64,000 bases of DNA from an uncultured Opitutia bacterium (GCA_903859715.1 CAIONS010000060.1:1-64000), one strand, 5' to 3'. Positions 1-8,371 are shown, numbered from the stretch's first letter. Made by a program: numbers and translations. Notes: generated by a model not told the origin, from the letters alone.

Positions 1-78
1 TGGCTCGATGCCCTTCAGGGCTTCAAGACCAACTTTGGCTTTCAGATCGGGACTGTGCAGACGTCGTTTCTTTGACAT
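1..78 (-). CDS. IS3-family transposase OrfA, N-terminal 26 residues (partial)
   Basis: Minus-strand ATG at 78-76 gives a peptide starting MSKKRRLHSPDLKAKVGLEA, followed by LKGIEP, and is cut by the window edge. This is the start of the HTH_Tnp_1 helix-turn-helix domain of IS3-family OrfA proteins, which bind the terminal repeats and are normally joined to the DDE OrfB by -1 frameshifting. Only the first helix is visible, so the subgroup cannot be fixed. The terminal repeat at 117-141 supports the call independently. Confidence 0.75.
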   Translation of the reverse strand, partial: MSKKRRLHSPDLKAKVGLEALKGIEP

Positions 79-141
79 TGGGATCGTTGTTCTGAGTTTG
101 GATTAACGATCCGTCCTGTCCAACTTTTGGGGTCCACTTCA
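1..141 (-). mobile_element. IS3-family insertion sequence, one terminus (rest lies outside the window)
   Basis: Read on the minus strand, 141-117 has the look of an IS3-family terminal inverted repeat: it begins TGAAGTGGACCCCAAAAGTT and runs on into GGACA, a pattern typical of IS3-group ends. About 60 bp further in, an OrfA-type start codon follows at 78, the usual distance from the left terminal repeat. The element boundary therefore lies at about 141. The other end, orfB and the target duplication lie beyond the left edge of the window. The insertion separates yqgE from its 5' end. Confidence 0.8.
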
Positions 142-599
142 TGCTGATGTCGTCGCATGGTACGGATGGCGCGATGGGCGTGGTCCTCAACCGCCCGCTC
201 GGTCAACGGTTGGGCGAGTTGAACGGGGAGTTCGCGCTCGGCCCGCTGGCGGCGGTGCCGCTGTACAGCGGCGGGCCGGTGGAGACCAAGCAGTTGTTGC
301 TGGCGGCGTGGCGGACGCGGGAAGACGGATTTCAGCTGCACTTTGGCATCGAGCCGGAAAAAGCGGCGCAGTTGTTGGGGGAGGAAGGCACGCATATCCG
401 GGCGTTTTTGGGTTACTCGGGCTGGTCGAAGGGTCAGCTGGAGAATGAGCTCAAGCAGAACACCTGGGTCGTGGCGGACGTCCCGGTCGATTTGCTTGAT
501 CATCCGCAGGATGACGGACTTTGGCGGGGCGTGCTTGGGGGCATGGGCGACGACTGGCGCCTGCTGGCCGACGAGCCGGACGATACGAGCCGGAACTAG
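141..599 (+). pseudogene. yqgE: YqgE/AlgH family protein, 5' end removed by the IS3 insertion
   Basis: The 152-residue reading frame matches YqgE/AlgH (DUF179/UPF0301) from the conserved GAMGVVLNRPLG segment near its start, through the GGPV loop and the GYSGW motif, to the C-terminus. Family members normally have about 25 more residues in front, with an AHPSLRDP-like strand. That part is missing here. The first base of the apparent ATG (141) is the last base of the IS terminus, so the start codon is a product of the junction. No Shine-Dalgarno is visible. A stop at 93-95 limits any longer form to IS sequence. The gene is probably inactive, or yields an N-terminally shortened protein if transcribed from the IS end. 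Confidence 0.8.
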
Positions 600-623
600 G
601 ACACTACCCGCCGGACATTTCGG

Positions 624-652
624 TTGACAGGGCCAAGGGTGCGCTCTGTTTT
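624..652 (+). promoter_or_regulatory. Candidate sigma-70 promoter for rpmJ-rpmE
   Basis: A perfect -35 hexamer TTGACA at 624-629 is followed after 17 bp by a poor -10 (TGTTTT, 647-652), about 10 bp before the rpmJ start. No palindrome resembling a Zur box is evident, although zinc-free L31/L36 paralogs are often Zur-controlled in other bacteria. Confidence 0.4.
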
Positions 653-662
653 GGTTTCTTTT

Positions 663-788
663 ATGAAAGTCGTTTCCTCCATCAAATCTGCCAAGAAGCG
701 TCACCCGGCCTGCCAAGTGGTGCGCCGCAAGGGCAAGATCTACGTCATCAACAAAGTCGAGCCGCGCTACAAGGCGCGTCAGGGCTGA
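663..788 (+). CDS. rpmJ: 50S ribosomal protein bL36, zinc-free (C-) type
   Basis: A 41-residue protein beginning [18 protein letters not shown] and ending with the typical RYKARQG tail. It belongs to the large-subunit protein bL36, in the KgO-like branch in which the CxxC...C..H zinc ribbon has been lost: only one Cys remains. bL36 sits near the peptidyl-transferase region and joins late in 50S assembly. It lies 19 bp upstream of rpmE, the usual partner in C- ribosomal protein operons. The start is fixed by the family N-terminus. Confidence 0.93.
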   Translation: MKVVSSIKSAKKRHPACQVVRRKGKIYVINKVEPRYKARQG

Positions 789-807
789 TCAACCTCCTAT
801 TCCCGCC

Positions 808-1059
808 GTGAAAGCCGAAGGCCATCCCATTCTCAACAACGTCTGCTACCTCGATATCGGTACCGGCAGGCGTTTCCTCACCAAGTCCACGATGAAATCC
901 GCCCGCAAGGAGCAGATTGACGGCGTGGAGTACTTCATCGTCGCCCGCGACGTCACGATGGACTCGCATCCCGCCTACACCGGCGAGAAGCGCCTCGTCG
1001 ACACCGCCGGCCGCGTCGAGAAGTTCACCTCGAAGTTCAAGCGCGTGACGAAGAAGTAA
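808..1059 (+). CDS. rpmE2: 50S ribosomal protein bL31 type B (zinc-free)
   Basis: 83 residues with the L31 signature: GHPILNNVCYLD at the N-terminus, FLTKST, and the VDTAGRVEKFTSKF end. It has the insertion and length of type B (C-) L31 and lacks the zinc-binding CxxC. bL31 bridges the two ribosomal subunits. Translation starts at GTG 808; no ATG is available in frame. It forms a two-gene operon with rpmJ and is followed by a strong terminator at 1085-1111. Confidence 0.93.
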   Translation: MKAEGHPILNNVCYLDIGTGRRFLTKSTMKSARKEQIDGVEYFIVARDVTMDSHPAYTGEKRLVDTAGRVEKFTSKFKRVTKK

Positions 1060-1084
1060 CCCGCGGTTGCTTCGGTCATTTTCC

Positions 1085-1111
1085 AAGCCCTCCGTTTCGG
1101 AGGGCTTTTTT
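1085..1111 (+). terminator. Rho-independent terminator after rpmJ-rpmE
   Basis: A perfect 10-bp stem AAGCCCTCCG / CGGAGGGCTT around a TTT loop, running directly into a T tract. Confidence 0.9.
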
Positions 1112-1147
1112 GTTGCCCGCAGGTTGGTCGCGCTGCCTGTGTGAGGC

Positions 1148-1789
1148 GTGCCCGCGACCAAACTTATCTGCCTGGACTGTGACAGTACGCTGAGCGCCAT
1201 CGAGGGCATCGATGAGCTGGCCCGGCTGCGCGGGCTGGCGGTGCTGGGACGGGTGGAGGAGATGACGAACGACGCCATGGAGGGCCGCCTGCCGGTCGAG
1301 AGCGTGTTTGAGCGCCGCCTGGAACTCATCGAGCCGCGAAGCGAGGACCTTGCGGCGGTGGGGCGGCAGTATGTCGCGACGGTGGAGCCGACGGCGCGCG
1401 ACACGATTGCGGCGCTGGTGGCGCGGGGGTGGACCGTGGTGATCGTGAGCGGCGGGTTCACACAGGCGATCCAGCCGCTGGCGGATTACCTCGGCGTGAC
1501 GCGGATCGTGGCGGTGGAGTTGTATTTTACGCCGGAAGGCAGCTATGACGGCTTTGATGAGTCGGCGCCGACGGCGCGCTCGGGCGGCAAGGCGGAGGTG
1601 CTGGCCCGGTTGCGCGAAGAGCTTAAACCGGAAACCACCGTGATGGTGGGCGACGGTGTGAGCGACCTGGAGGCGAAGCCGCAGGTGGACCGGTTTATTG
1701 GTTTCGGCGGGTATGTCGTCCGGCCCAAGGTCAAGGCCGGGGCGGATGCGTTCATCGTTTCGCTCGCCGAGCTGCTGAAAATCCTATGA
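1148..1789 (+). CDS. serB: Phosphoserine phosphatase (HAD superfamily)
   Basis: 213 residues, about the length of the catalytic domain of SerB without the N-terminal ACT-like extension. HAD motif I is DCDST (residues 10-14, nucleophile Asp10 and acid Asp12), motif II is SGG (101-103), motif III Lys is K148 in GGK, and motif IV is GDGVSDLE (168-175). It should hydrolyse L-3-phosphoserine to serine in the last step of serine synthesis. The motif set with an alpha-helical cap after motif I fits SerB better than other HAD enzymes, but a related HAD phosphatase is possible. Translation starts at GTG 1148. The stop overlaps the next gene by 4 bp (ATGA), so the two are probably translationally coupled. 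Confidence 0.8.
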   Translation: MPATKLICLDCDSTLSAIEGIDELARLRGLAVLGRVEEMTNDAMEGRLPVESVFERRLELIEPRSEDLAAVGRQYVATVEPTARDTIAALVARGWTVVIVSGGFTQAIQPLADYLGVTRIVAVELYFTPEGSYDGFDESAPTARSGGKAEVLARLREELKPETTVMVGDGVSDLEAKPQVDRFIGFGGYVVRPKVKAGADAFIVSLAELLKIL

Positions 1790-3123
1790 TCACGCCGCCG
1801 TTTTTTGCCACGGCCGGGCTGGAAGCGATTCCGCCGGTGCTGCTGGCGCCGTTCGGGCTGCTGCTCCTGCTGATTGCGATCATGCCGCTCACGCCCAGCC
1901 GGGCGCACCACTGGTGGGAGCGGAATTATCCGTTCGTGTCGGTGGGCCTGGCCGTGCTGGTGGGCGGTTACTACCTGCTGAAAGTGCCGGCGGGGGCCGC
2001 CACGCTCGCTCACTCGCTGCACGAATACGTGTCGTTCATCGCGCTCATCGGGTCGTTGTTTGTGGTGGCGGGGGGAATTCACCTGCGGGTGAAGGGCGAG
2101 GCGACGCCGCTGGAGAATGTCGCGTTCCTGCTCATCGGCGCCGGGCTGGCGAATGTCATCGGCACGACCGGCGCGTCGGTGGTGCTGATCCGCCCCTGGA
2201 TCCGGATGAACAAGATCCGCATCAGCGCCTATCACATCGTGTTTTTCATCTTTGTGGTCTCGAACGTGGGCGGCGCATTGACGCCCATCGGCGATCCACC
2301 GCTGTTTCTGGGGTATCTGCGCGGCGTGCCGTTTTTCTGGCTGATCGAACACCTGTGGGCCGAGTGGCTGGTGACGCTGGGGCTGATTCTGGCGGTGTTT
2401 GCCGCCTTCGACCGACGGAGTTTCAAGCATATGCCGGCGCAAGTGCAGGGCCAGGTGACGCAGCACCGCGACACCTTCAAGCTGGAAGGCCTGCCGAATC
2501 TCGGCCTGCTGGCCGTGATCGTGGCCGGAGTGTTTCTGCCCGAGCGCTATTTTATCCGGGAGCTGGTCATGCTCGGCGCGGGGGCGGCTTCGCTGCTGAC
2601 CACGCCGAAGGAGATTCACCGGCAGAACCACTTTAATTTCGGTCCGATCAAGGAGGTGGCGTTCCTGTTCATCGGCATCTTCACGACGATGATGCCCGCG
2701 CTGAACTACCTCGAGGCGCACGGCAGCCAGCTCGGCTTCACCCGGCCCAGGCAGTATTATTACGCGACGGGCGGGCTGTCGGCGGTGCTGGATAACGCCC
2801 CAACCTACGTGAACTTCCTGAAGCTGGCCGAGACGACCTTTGTGGACGAGACCGCGGTCGAGCAGGGGGAGGGCAGTGGCAGTTACGACCGGCGGGCGGT
2901 GGCGGTGCTGCTGAAAACGCACTCGCCCATCGTGGCCGCGATCAGTCTCGCGGCGGTGTTTTTCGGGGCGATGACCTACATCGGCAACGGACCGAACTTC
3001 ATGGTCAAATCCATCGCCCAAGGCGCCGGCGTGCACGCACCGGGGTTCTTCGGCTACATCTTCAAGTACAGTCTGCCGATCTTATTGCCGATCCTGCTGC
3101 TGGTGGGATGGATTTTTCTATGA
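1786..3123 (+). CDS. nhaD: NhaD-type sodium/proton antiporter
   Basis: 445 residues with about 11-12 hydrophobic segments and conserved ion-transporter-superfamily stretches: NVIGTTGASVVLIRP (about residue 123), VSNVGGALTPIGDPPLFLGYLRG (about 158) and DNAPTYVNF (about 340). These match the NhaD/UIT-type sodium:proton antiporter family, which exchanges Na+ for H+ across the inner membrane. It overlaps serB by 4 bp. A charged insert of about 20 residues follows DNAPTYVNF. Assignment to this branch of the ion transporter superfamily is firm; the ion is inferred from the family. Confidence 0.82.
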   Translation: MITPPFFATAGLEAIPPVLLAPFGLLLLLIAIMPLTPSRAHHWWERNYPFVSVGLAVLVGGYYLLKVPAGAATLAHSLHEYVSFIALIGSLFVVAGGIHLRVKGEATPLENVAFLLIGAGLANVIGTTGASVVLIRPWIRMNKIRISAYHIVFFIFVVSNVGGALTPIGDPPLFLGYLRGVPFFWLIEHLWAEWLVTLGLILAVFAAFDRRSFKHMPAQVQGQVTQHRDTFKLEGLPNLGLLAVIVAGVFLPERYFIRELVMLGAGAASLLTTPKEIHRQNHFNFGPIKEVAFLFIGIFTTMMPALNYLEAHGSQLGFTRPRQYYYATGGLSAVLDNAPTYVNFLKLAETTFVDETAVEQGEGSGSYDRRAVAVLLKTHSPIVAAISLAAVFFGAMTYIGNGPNFMVKSIAQGAGVHAPGFFGYIFKYSLPILLPILLLVGWIFL

Positions 3124-3151
3124 CCGGAAGCCTGCGCCTAAAACTCCGGAG

Positions 3152-3240
3152 TTTTTACAGAAGGTCGCAAAGGACGCAGAGAGAAAACCGAAGAATACCG
3201 ATGGGGCCTTTCTTCGCGCTCTTTGCGATCTTCTGTAAAA
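3152..3240. repeat. Imperfect inverted repeat ('gcaaag' family) between convergent genes
   Basis: Arms at 3152-3186 and 3209-3240 pair over about 30 positions, with a shared core TTTTACAGAAG-TCGCAAAG. The repeat separates the converging nhaD and gdhA and could act as a bidirectional terminator. The same sequence style recurs at 31739-31912 and 54340-54430. Confidence 0.75.
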
Positions 3241-3253
3241 TCCGGGCCGCGGG

Positions 3254-4528
3254 TTACGGAAACAGCCCGCGGGCGGCCTTGGCCTCGGCGACGCGGCCGA
3301 TGCCGAGGGTGAGGGCGGCGAGGCGGCGGCTGAACTTGAACTTCCGCTTCTGCGCGTCGACGGACTCCTTGGCCTTGTCGAGCATGCCGTAGAGTTTCGT
3401 GAGGACCTCGTCGCGGGTCCAATAGAAGCTGGAGAGATTCTGCAGCCATTCGAAGTAGGAGACGATCACGCCGCCGGAATTGCAGAGCACATCGGGGATG
3501 ATCTCGATGTCGCCGCGACTTTCGATGAGCTTGTCGGCGGCGTTGGTGGTCGGCCCGTTGGCCGCTTCGGCGAGCAGGCGGCATTTGAGCTTGGGGGCGT
3601 TTTTATCGGTAATCACGCGCTCGAGCGCGGCGGGCACGAGGACGGTGCACTTGAGCTCGAGCAGGGCCTCGTTGGAGATGGGCTCGGCGCCGTCGAAGTC
3701 CTTGAGGACCTTGGCGTATTGGATGTAGGCGAGGGCCTTCTTGATATTGATGCCCTTGGGATTGTAGACGCCGCCGGTGTAATCGGAGATGGCGATGATC
3801 TTGGCCCCGAAGTTCTCGAGGGCGAGGGCAGTCTCGCTACCGACGTTGCCGAAGCCCTGGATGGCGACGGTGGCCTTGGTGATCGGGACCTTCATGTCCT
3901 CGAGGTACTTCTTGATGAGGTAGGCGACGCCGGCGCCCGTGGCTTCACGGCGGCCCTGCGAACCGCCGAGGGCGATAGGCTTGCCGGTGACGACGGCGGG
4001 AGAGAGATGGCCGACATGGGTGGAGTAAGTGTCCATCATCCAGCCCATGATCTTTTCGTTGGTGCCGACATCGGGCGCGGGCACGTCCATGTGCGGCCCG
4101 ACAAAGTTTACCATCTCCTGCATGTACCGGCGGGAGAGATGCTCGAGCTCGGATTCGGAGAGCTGCTTGGGATCGACGATAACGCCGCCCTTGGCGCCGC
4201 CGTAAGGCAGGCCGACGAGCGAGCACTTCCAGCTCATCCACATCGCGAGTGCGGCGACCTCGCCGATGGTGACGTCCTGATGGAAACGGATGCCGCCCTT
4301 GGACGGGCCGGTGGAGACATTGTGCTGGACGCGATAGCCCTCGAAGACGGTGACGCTGCCATCCATCCGCCGGACGGGCAGGGTGACGGCGAGACAGCGG
4401 CGGGGATACTTGGTGCGATCCCGGATGGCCTCGGGAAGGTTGATGGCGTCGGCGGCCTGGTCGAACTGGCGGCAGGCCATTTTGAAAACGTCAGAATCGT
4501 AGAGACTGGAGATAATCGCTTTGGACAT
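3254..4528 (-). CDS. gdhA: Glu/Leu/Phe/Val dehydrogenase (glutamate dehydrogenase)
   Basis: 424 residues, the standard length of hexameric NAD(P)-dependent glutamate dehydrogenases. The N-terminal substrate domain carries GPSKGGIRFH (74-83) and PYGGAKGG with catalytic Lys113. The Rossmann domain carries the dinucleotide motif GFGNVGSETA and the EAANGPTT segment. It should interconvert glutamate and 2-oxoglutarate plus ammonia. No sequence feature seen here settles NAD versus NADP. It is a single gene on the minus strand, with a gene-free divergent region (4529-4676) before the plus-strand gene at 4677. Confidence 0.88.
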   Translation of the reverse strand: MSKAIISSLYDSDVFKMACRQFDQAADAINLPEAIRDRTKYPRRCLAVTLPVRRMDGSVTVFEGYRVQHNVSTGPSKGGIRFHQDVTIGEVAALAMWMSWKCSLVGLPYGGAKGGVIVDPKQLSESELEHLSRRYMQEMVNFVGPHMDVPAPDVGTNEKIMGWMMDTYSTHVGHLSPAVVTGKPIALGGSQGRREATGAGVAYLIKKYLEDMKVPITKATVAIQGFGNVGSETALALENFGAKIIAISDYTGGVYNPKGINIKKALAYIQYAKVLKDFDGAEPISNEALLELKCTVLVPAALERVITDKNAPKLKCRLLAEAANGPTTNAADKLIESRGDIEIIPDVLCNSGGVIVSYFEWLQNLSSFYWTRDEVLTKLYGMLDKAKESVDAQKRKFKFSRRLAALTLGIGRVAEAKAARGLFP

Positions 4529-4676
4529 GGAACAAACGGGTTGAGGGGCGGTTGAGGTGGGGTACCGATCCGATTGACCCGAACTTGGGCCAAAGCCCCG
4601 GGTTTAGCAATTGGCTTCCGGTCAAGCCGCACCTTCAATGACCCGCACTAATCGCGCTGAAAACGGCGCATGATAC

Positions 4677-6101
4677 ATGGGTGTGTTGCTCAAATTCTTC
4701 CGCTGGCTCTTTGAAAAGACCGCCACGGCCGGCCTCATTCTCGGGCTGGCGCTGGCGGCCTGCGGGCTGTGGTTTTTCCTGAAGGACAATGTGGATTTCG
4801 ACGAGTGGCGGCACGACGTCCTGCGCACGCTCACCGGCGAGCGGGCCAAGGTGCAGTCCGCACTGGACGACGTGCAGCACCGGTTGAACCAGACGACGGC
4901 GGGCATTGCGGCGGAGCAGGAGCACATCCGGCAAACGGACAAGGTGATCGTCCAGCTGAAGGAGCTCGACAGCACATGGGACCGGATCACGGGGGACGCG
5001 CAGCAAAAGGCCAACCTGGAGCGGCGGGCGAAAATGGAGCAGGTCAACACGGACGCGGCGGCGCGAATCGTGGCGCTGCAGACGGAGTTCAAGCGCACGA
5101 CCTGGGAACGCGACGGGTTGGAAATCGCGCTGGGCAAGATCGACGTGCAGCTGAAGACCATCGAATCGAAGCGCTCGAAGGTGCTGCATTACCTGGAAGT
5201 GGCTTGGAATTACCGCGTGGGCCGTCTCACGGTGAAACAATGGGTGCTCATCGCGCTGGGACTTTATTTCTTCGGGCCCACCTTGGGAAAACTCGCGATG
5301 TACTTTTTCGTGGCGCCCCTGATCACGCGTGGCCGGCCGGTGCGGCTGGCCGAGGCGTTGCCGGAGATGCCGGGCGTCGGGCCAAGCCATGTGTCGGCGG
5401 ATGTGACACTTCAGCCGGGAGAGCGGCTGTGGGTGCGGGAGAAATTCCTGCAGGCTTCCGACGAGGGCTTGGTGCGAAAAACCCGGTTCCTGCTCGACTG
5501 GCGGATTCCCTTCACCTGCCTCGCGAGCGGCTTGGTCGAGCTGGTGGAGATGCGGAACCGGCGGATCGAGGGCGGCTATGGCTGCACGCTCTCGAACCAG
5601 TCCGATCCGCACAGCGAACTGGCGGTGATCCTGCTCCGGCCGGGCGTGAGCATCGTGCTGCGGCCGAGTTTTCTGGCGGGGATTGCGCGGGCGGACAGCC
5701 AGCCGCTGGTGATCCGACGGCGCTGGCAGCTCTTTCGCTGGCAGTCGTGGGTGACGCTGCAGTTCCGTTTCTTTGAATTTGTCGGGCCCTGCCGCCTGAT
5801 CGTGGCCGGCAGCCGCGGGGTTCGCGCGGAATGGCTGGCGAATCGCGAGGGCAATCCGCATCCGGCGCGCCGGGCCAACCAGGATGCGACCATCGGGTTT
5901 ACGCCCAACCTCGACTATCAGCCGGCACGGGCGGAGACGTTCTGGAGTTACTACCGCGGGATGAACCCGTTGTTCGACGATCTCTTCGCGGGGCAGGGAT
6001 TGTTTCTCTGCCAGCAAGTCTCGGCGGACGGCGACGCCAAAAAGGCCCGCAAGTTTTGGTCGAATGTCTGGGGCGGGATGCTGAAGGTGTTTGGGTTGTG
6101 A
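4677..6101 (+). CDS. Membrane-anchored coiled-coil protein of unknown function
   Basis: 474 residues. There is a transmembrane helix at about residues 17-36, then a charged Gln/Lys/Glu-rich coiled coil at about 50-165 rich in heptad-like spacing, a second hydrophobic helix at about 188-212 (QWVLIALGLYFFGPTLGKLAMYF), and a soluble C-terminal region of about 260 residues with beta-strand character. The C-terminal part faintly recalls AIM24-type domains, but I cannot confirm that. The layout suggests an inner-membrane protein with a periplasmic coiled-coil loop and cytosolic C-terminal domain. It stands alone between gdhA and uvrB. Confidence 0.7.
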   Translation: MGVLLKFFRWLFEKTATAGLILGLALAACGLWFFLKDNVDFDEWRHDVLRTLTGERAKVQSALDDVQHRLNQTTAGIAAEQEHIRQTDKVIVQLKELDSTWDRITGDAQQKANLERRAKMEQVNTDAAARIVALQTEFKRTTWERDGLEIALGKIDVQLKTIESKRSKVLHYLEVAWNYRVGRLTVKQWVLIALGLYFFGPTLGKLAMYFFVAPLITRGRPVRLAEALPEMPGVGPSHVSADVTLQPGERLWVREKFLQASDEGLVRKTRFLLDWRIPFTCLASGLVELVEMRNRRIEGGYGCTLSNQSDPHSELAVILLRPGVSIVLRPSFLAGIARADSQPLVIRRRWQLFRWQSWVTLQFRFFEFVGPCRLIVAGSRGVRAEWLANREGNPHPARRANQDATIGFTPNLDYQPARAETFWSYYRGMNPLFDDLFAGQGLFLCQQVSADGDAKKARKFWSNVWGGMLKVFGL

Positions 6102-6130
6102 AGGAGGAAACCCGGAAACCAGGATCAGGT

Positions 6131-6172
6131 ATGGAGCAGGAGGAACTGACCGGAAAGATCATCGGCGCCTTT
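6131..6172 (+). pseudogene. Possible fragment of a GxxExxY-family protein
   Basis: A 14-codon start MEQEELTGKIIGAF resembles the conserved N-terminus of GxxExxY (PD-D/EXK-like) proteins, which are common in Verrucomicrobia. After that the match ends abruptly and the frame runs into uvrB. It may be a decayed remnant or chance. Confidence 0.25.
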
Positions 6173-6249
6173 CGCTTCCGTTACTGTCCAAGTAAAACGC
6201 GTCGAACCGGAGTTGCCTTCGCGGGCATAGCAGATTGCTTCCGGGGTTC

Positions 6250-8289
6250 ATGGCTTCTCTCTTCAAACTCAAGGCCGATTACGAACCCAAGGGAGACCAG
6301 CCGCAGGCCATCGAGCAGCTCGTGGCTTCGATCAAGGGCGGCAACCAACACCAGACGCTGCTGGGCGTGACGGGATCGGGGAAGACGTTCACGATGGCGA
6401 ACGTCATCGCGCAATGCGACCGGCCGACGCTGATCATCTCGCACAACAAGACGCTCGCCGCGCAGCTCTACTCGGAATTCAAGAATTTCTTCCCGGACAA
6501 CGCGGTCGAGTACTTCGTCAGCTATTACGACTACTACCAGCCGGAGGCTTACATCCCGTCGAGCGACACCTTCATTGAGAAGGATTCGTCGATCAACGAG
6601 GAGATCGAGCGGCTGCGCATCGCGACCACGAGCTCGCTGGTATCGCGGCGCGACGTGATTGTCGTGGCCAGCGTATCGTGCATCTACGGTCTCGGTTCGC
6701 CCGAGGAGTTCACTTCGATGCGGATTCCGCTGCGGCGCGGCCAGCCGTTCGGCCGGCACCGGTTGCTGGAGCGTCTCGTGGACAATATCTACGAGCGGAA
6801 CGACTACGAACTGAAGCCCGGGCGCTTCCGGGTGCGGGGCGACGTGGTGGACATCATGCCTGCCTACATGGAGAATGGCCTGCGCGTGGAGTTTTTCGGC
6901 GACGACGTGGAATCGCTCAGCGAGTTCGAGCCCCTGACGGGCGAAATCCTGCGGCCGCTCCACCAGTTCGATCTTTATCCGGCGAACCAGTACGTTACGA
7001 GTCGCGGCAAGCTCGAGCCGGCCATTGCCGCCATCAAGGCGGAGCTGGATGAGCGCGTGGCATTCTTTGAAAAGAACGCCCAGTATCTCGAAGCCCAACG
7101 GGTGCGGATGCGCACCAACTATGACTTGGAAATGCTGCAGGAGATGGGGTTTTGCAGCGGGATCGAGAATTACTCCCGCCATCTCACGGGGCGAAACGCC
7201 GGCGACCGGCCGTTCTGCCTCATTGATTTCTTTCCCAAGGATTTCCTGCTGATGATCGATGAGAGCCACGCGACGGTCCCGCAGATCGGCGGGATGTACA
7301 ACGGCGACCGCGCGCGCAAACAGACGCTGGTGAACTTCGGGTTTCGGCTGCCCTCGGCGCTCGACAATCGGCCGCAGAGCTTTGCGGAGTTTCAGCAGGT
7401 CACCGGGCAGACCCTGTATGTGTCGGCGACGCCCGCGGAGTTTGAAATGAAGCTGTCCACCGTGGTGGCGGAGCAGCTGATCCGGCCGACAGGTCTATTG
7501 GATCCCCTGATTACGCTGCGGCCGTCCAAGGGCCAGGTAGAGGATCTGATCGGCGAAATCCGCCGGGCGACCGGGGCGGGGGAGCGCGTGCTGGTGACGA
7601 CACTGACGAAGCGGCTCTCCGAGGACCTGACCAGTTTTCTGCGCGAGGCGAAGATCCGCGTCGAGTACCTGCACTCCGACATCGACGCCATCGAGCGGGT
7701 GGAAATTCTGCGCAACCTGCGGCTGGGCAACTTCGACGTGCTGATCGGCATCAACTTGTTGCGGGAAGGCCTCGATCTGCCCGAGGTCGCGCTGGTGGCG
7801 ATCCTCGACGCGGACAAGGAGGGCTTTCTGCGCAGCGAGACGAGCCTGATTCAGACGGCGGGCCGGGCGGCCCGGCATGAAAAGGGCCGGGTTATTTTCT
7901 ACGCGGACAACCTGACGGAATCGATCAAACGCACGATTGCGAAGGTGACCTACCGCCGGGAAAAACAGCTCGCCTACAACGAGGCGAACGGGATCACGCC
8001 GCACAGTGTGAAGCGCTCGGCGCAGTCCAGTCTGCGCACGTACGATGGCTCCGGCAACCAGGAGGAGGCCGTGGTGGCCGAGGCGGTCGACGATGTCGCG
8101 GCCGTGATTGCCGAGCTGGAAGACGAAATGCAGGAGGCGGCGGGCAAACTAGAGTTCGAACGCGCAGCGGTGCTGCGCGACCAGGTCAACGCGCTCAGGT
8201 CGGGCGATTATAAGAAATCCGCGCGAACGGCGGGTAGTAACTACCCGACCCGGAGCGGCGGGAAAGCGAAGGGAAAATCCCGGCGGTGA
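6250..8289 (+). CDS. uvrB: UvrABC excinuclease subunit B
   Basis: 679 residues, normal for UvrB. Walker A is GVTGSGKT (about 39-46). The damage-probing beta-hairpin region YYDYYQPEAYIPSSDTFIEK follows. The SF2 motifs include IDESHAT and QTAGRAARHEKGRVIFYAD, and a C-terminal UVR motif (ELEDEMQEAAGKLEFERAA) contacts UvrC. UvrB verifies bulky DNA lesions delivered by UvrA and recruits UvrC in nucleotide excision repair. ATG 6250 is preferred over a TTG at 6235 because MASLFKL fits the family start. Confidence 0.97.
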   Translation: MASLFKLKADYEPKGDQPQAIEQLVASIKGGNQHQTLLGVTGSGKTFTMANVIAQCDRPTLIISHNKTLAAQLYSEFKNFFPDNAVEYFVSYYDYYQPEAYIPSSDTFIEKDSSINEEIERLRIATTSSLVSRRDVIVVASVSCIYGLGSPEEFTSMRIPLRRGQPFGRHRLLERLVDNIYERNDYELKPGRFRVRGDVVDIMPAYMENGLRVEFFGDDVESLSEFEPLTGEILRPLHQFDLYPANQYVTSRGKLEPAIAAIKAELDERVAFFEKNAQYLEAQRVRMRTNYDLEMLQEMGFCSGIENYSRHLTGRNAGDRPFCLIDFFPKDFLLMIDESHATVPQIGGMYNGDRARKQTLVNFGFRLPSALDNRPQSFAEFQQVTGQTLYVSATPAEFEMKLSTVVAEQLIRPTGLLDPLITLRPSKGQVEDLIGEIRRATGAGERVLVTTLTKRLSEDLTSFLREAKIRVEYLHSDIDAIERVEILRNLRLGNFDVLIGINLLREGLDLPEVALVAILDADKEGFLRSETSLIQTAGRAARHEKGRVIFYADNLTESIKRTIAKVTYRREKQLAYNEANGITPHSVKRSAQSSLRTYDGSGNQEEAVVAEAVDDVAAVIAELEDEMQEAAGKLEFERAAVLRDQVNALRSGDYKKSARTAGSNYPTRSGGKAKGKSRR

Positions 8290-8309
8290 ACTACAGAGCT
8301 GTTTGAATG

Positions 8310-8364
8310 TGGAACTCAGGAAATCAGGAATAAGGCATCTGATTTCCTGAGTCCCTGAGTTCCA
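8310..8364. terminator. Inverted repeat between convergent uvrB and hpt, probable bidirectional terminator
   Basis: Arms TGGAACTCAGG (8310-8320) and CCTGAGTTCCA (8354-8364) are perfect. An inner AAATCAG / CTGATTT pair (8321-8327, 8339-8345) continues the stem. It lies between the two converging stop codons. Confidence 0.6.
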
Positions 8365-8371
8365 GATTACT

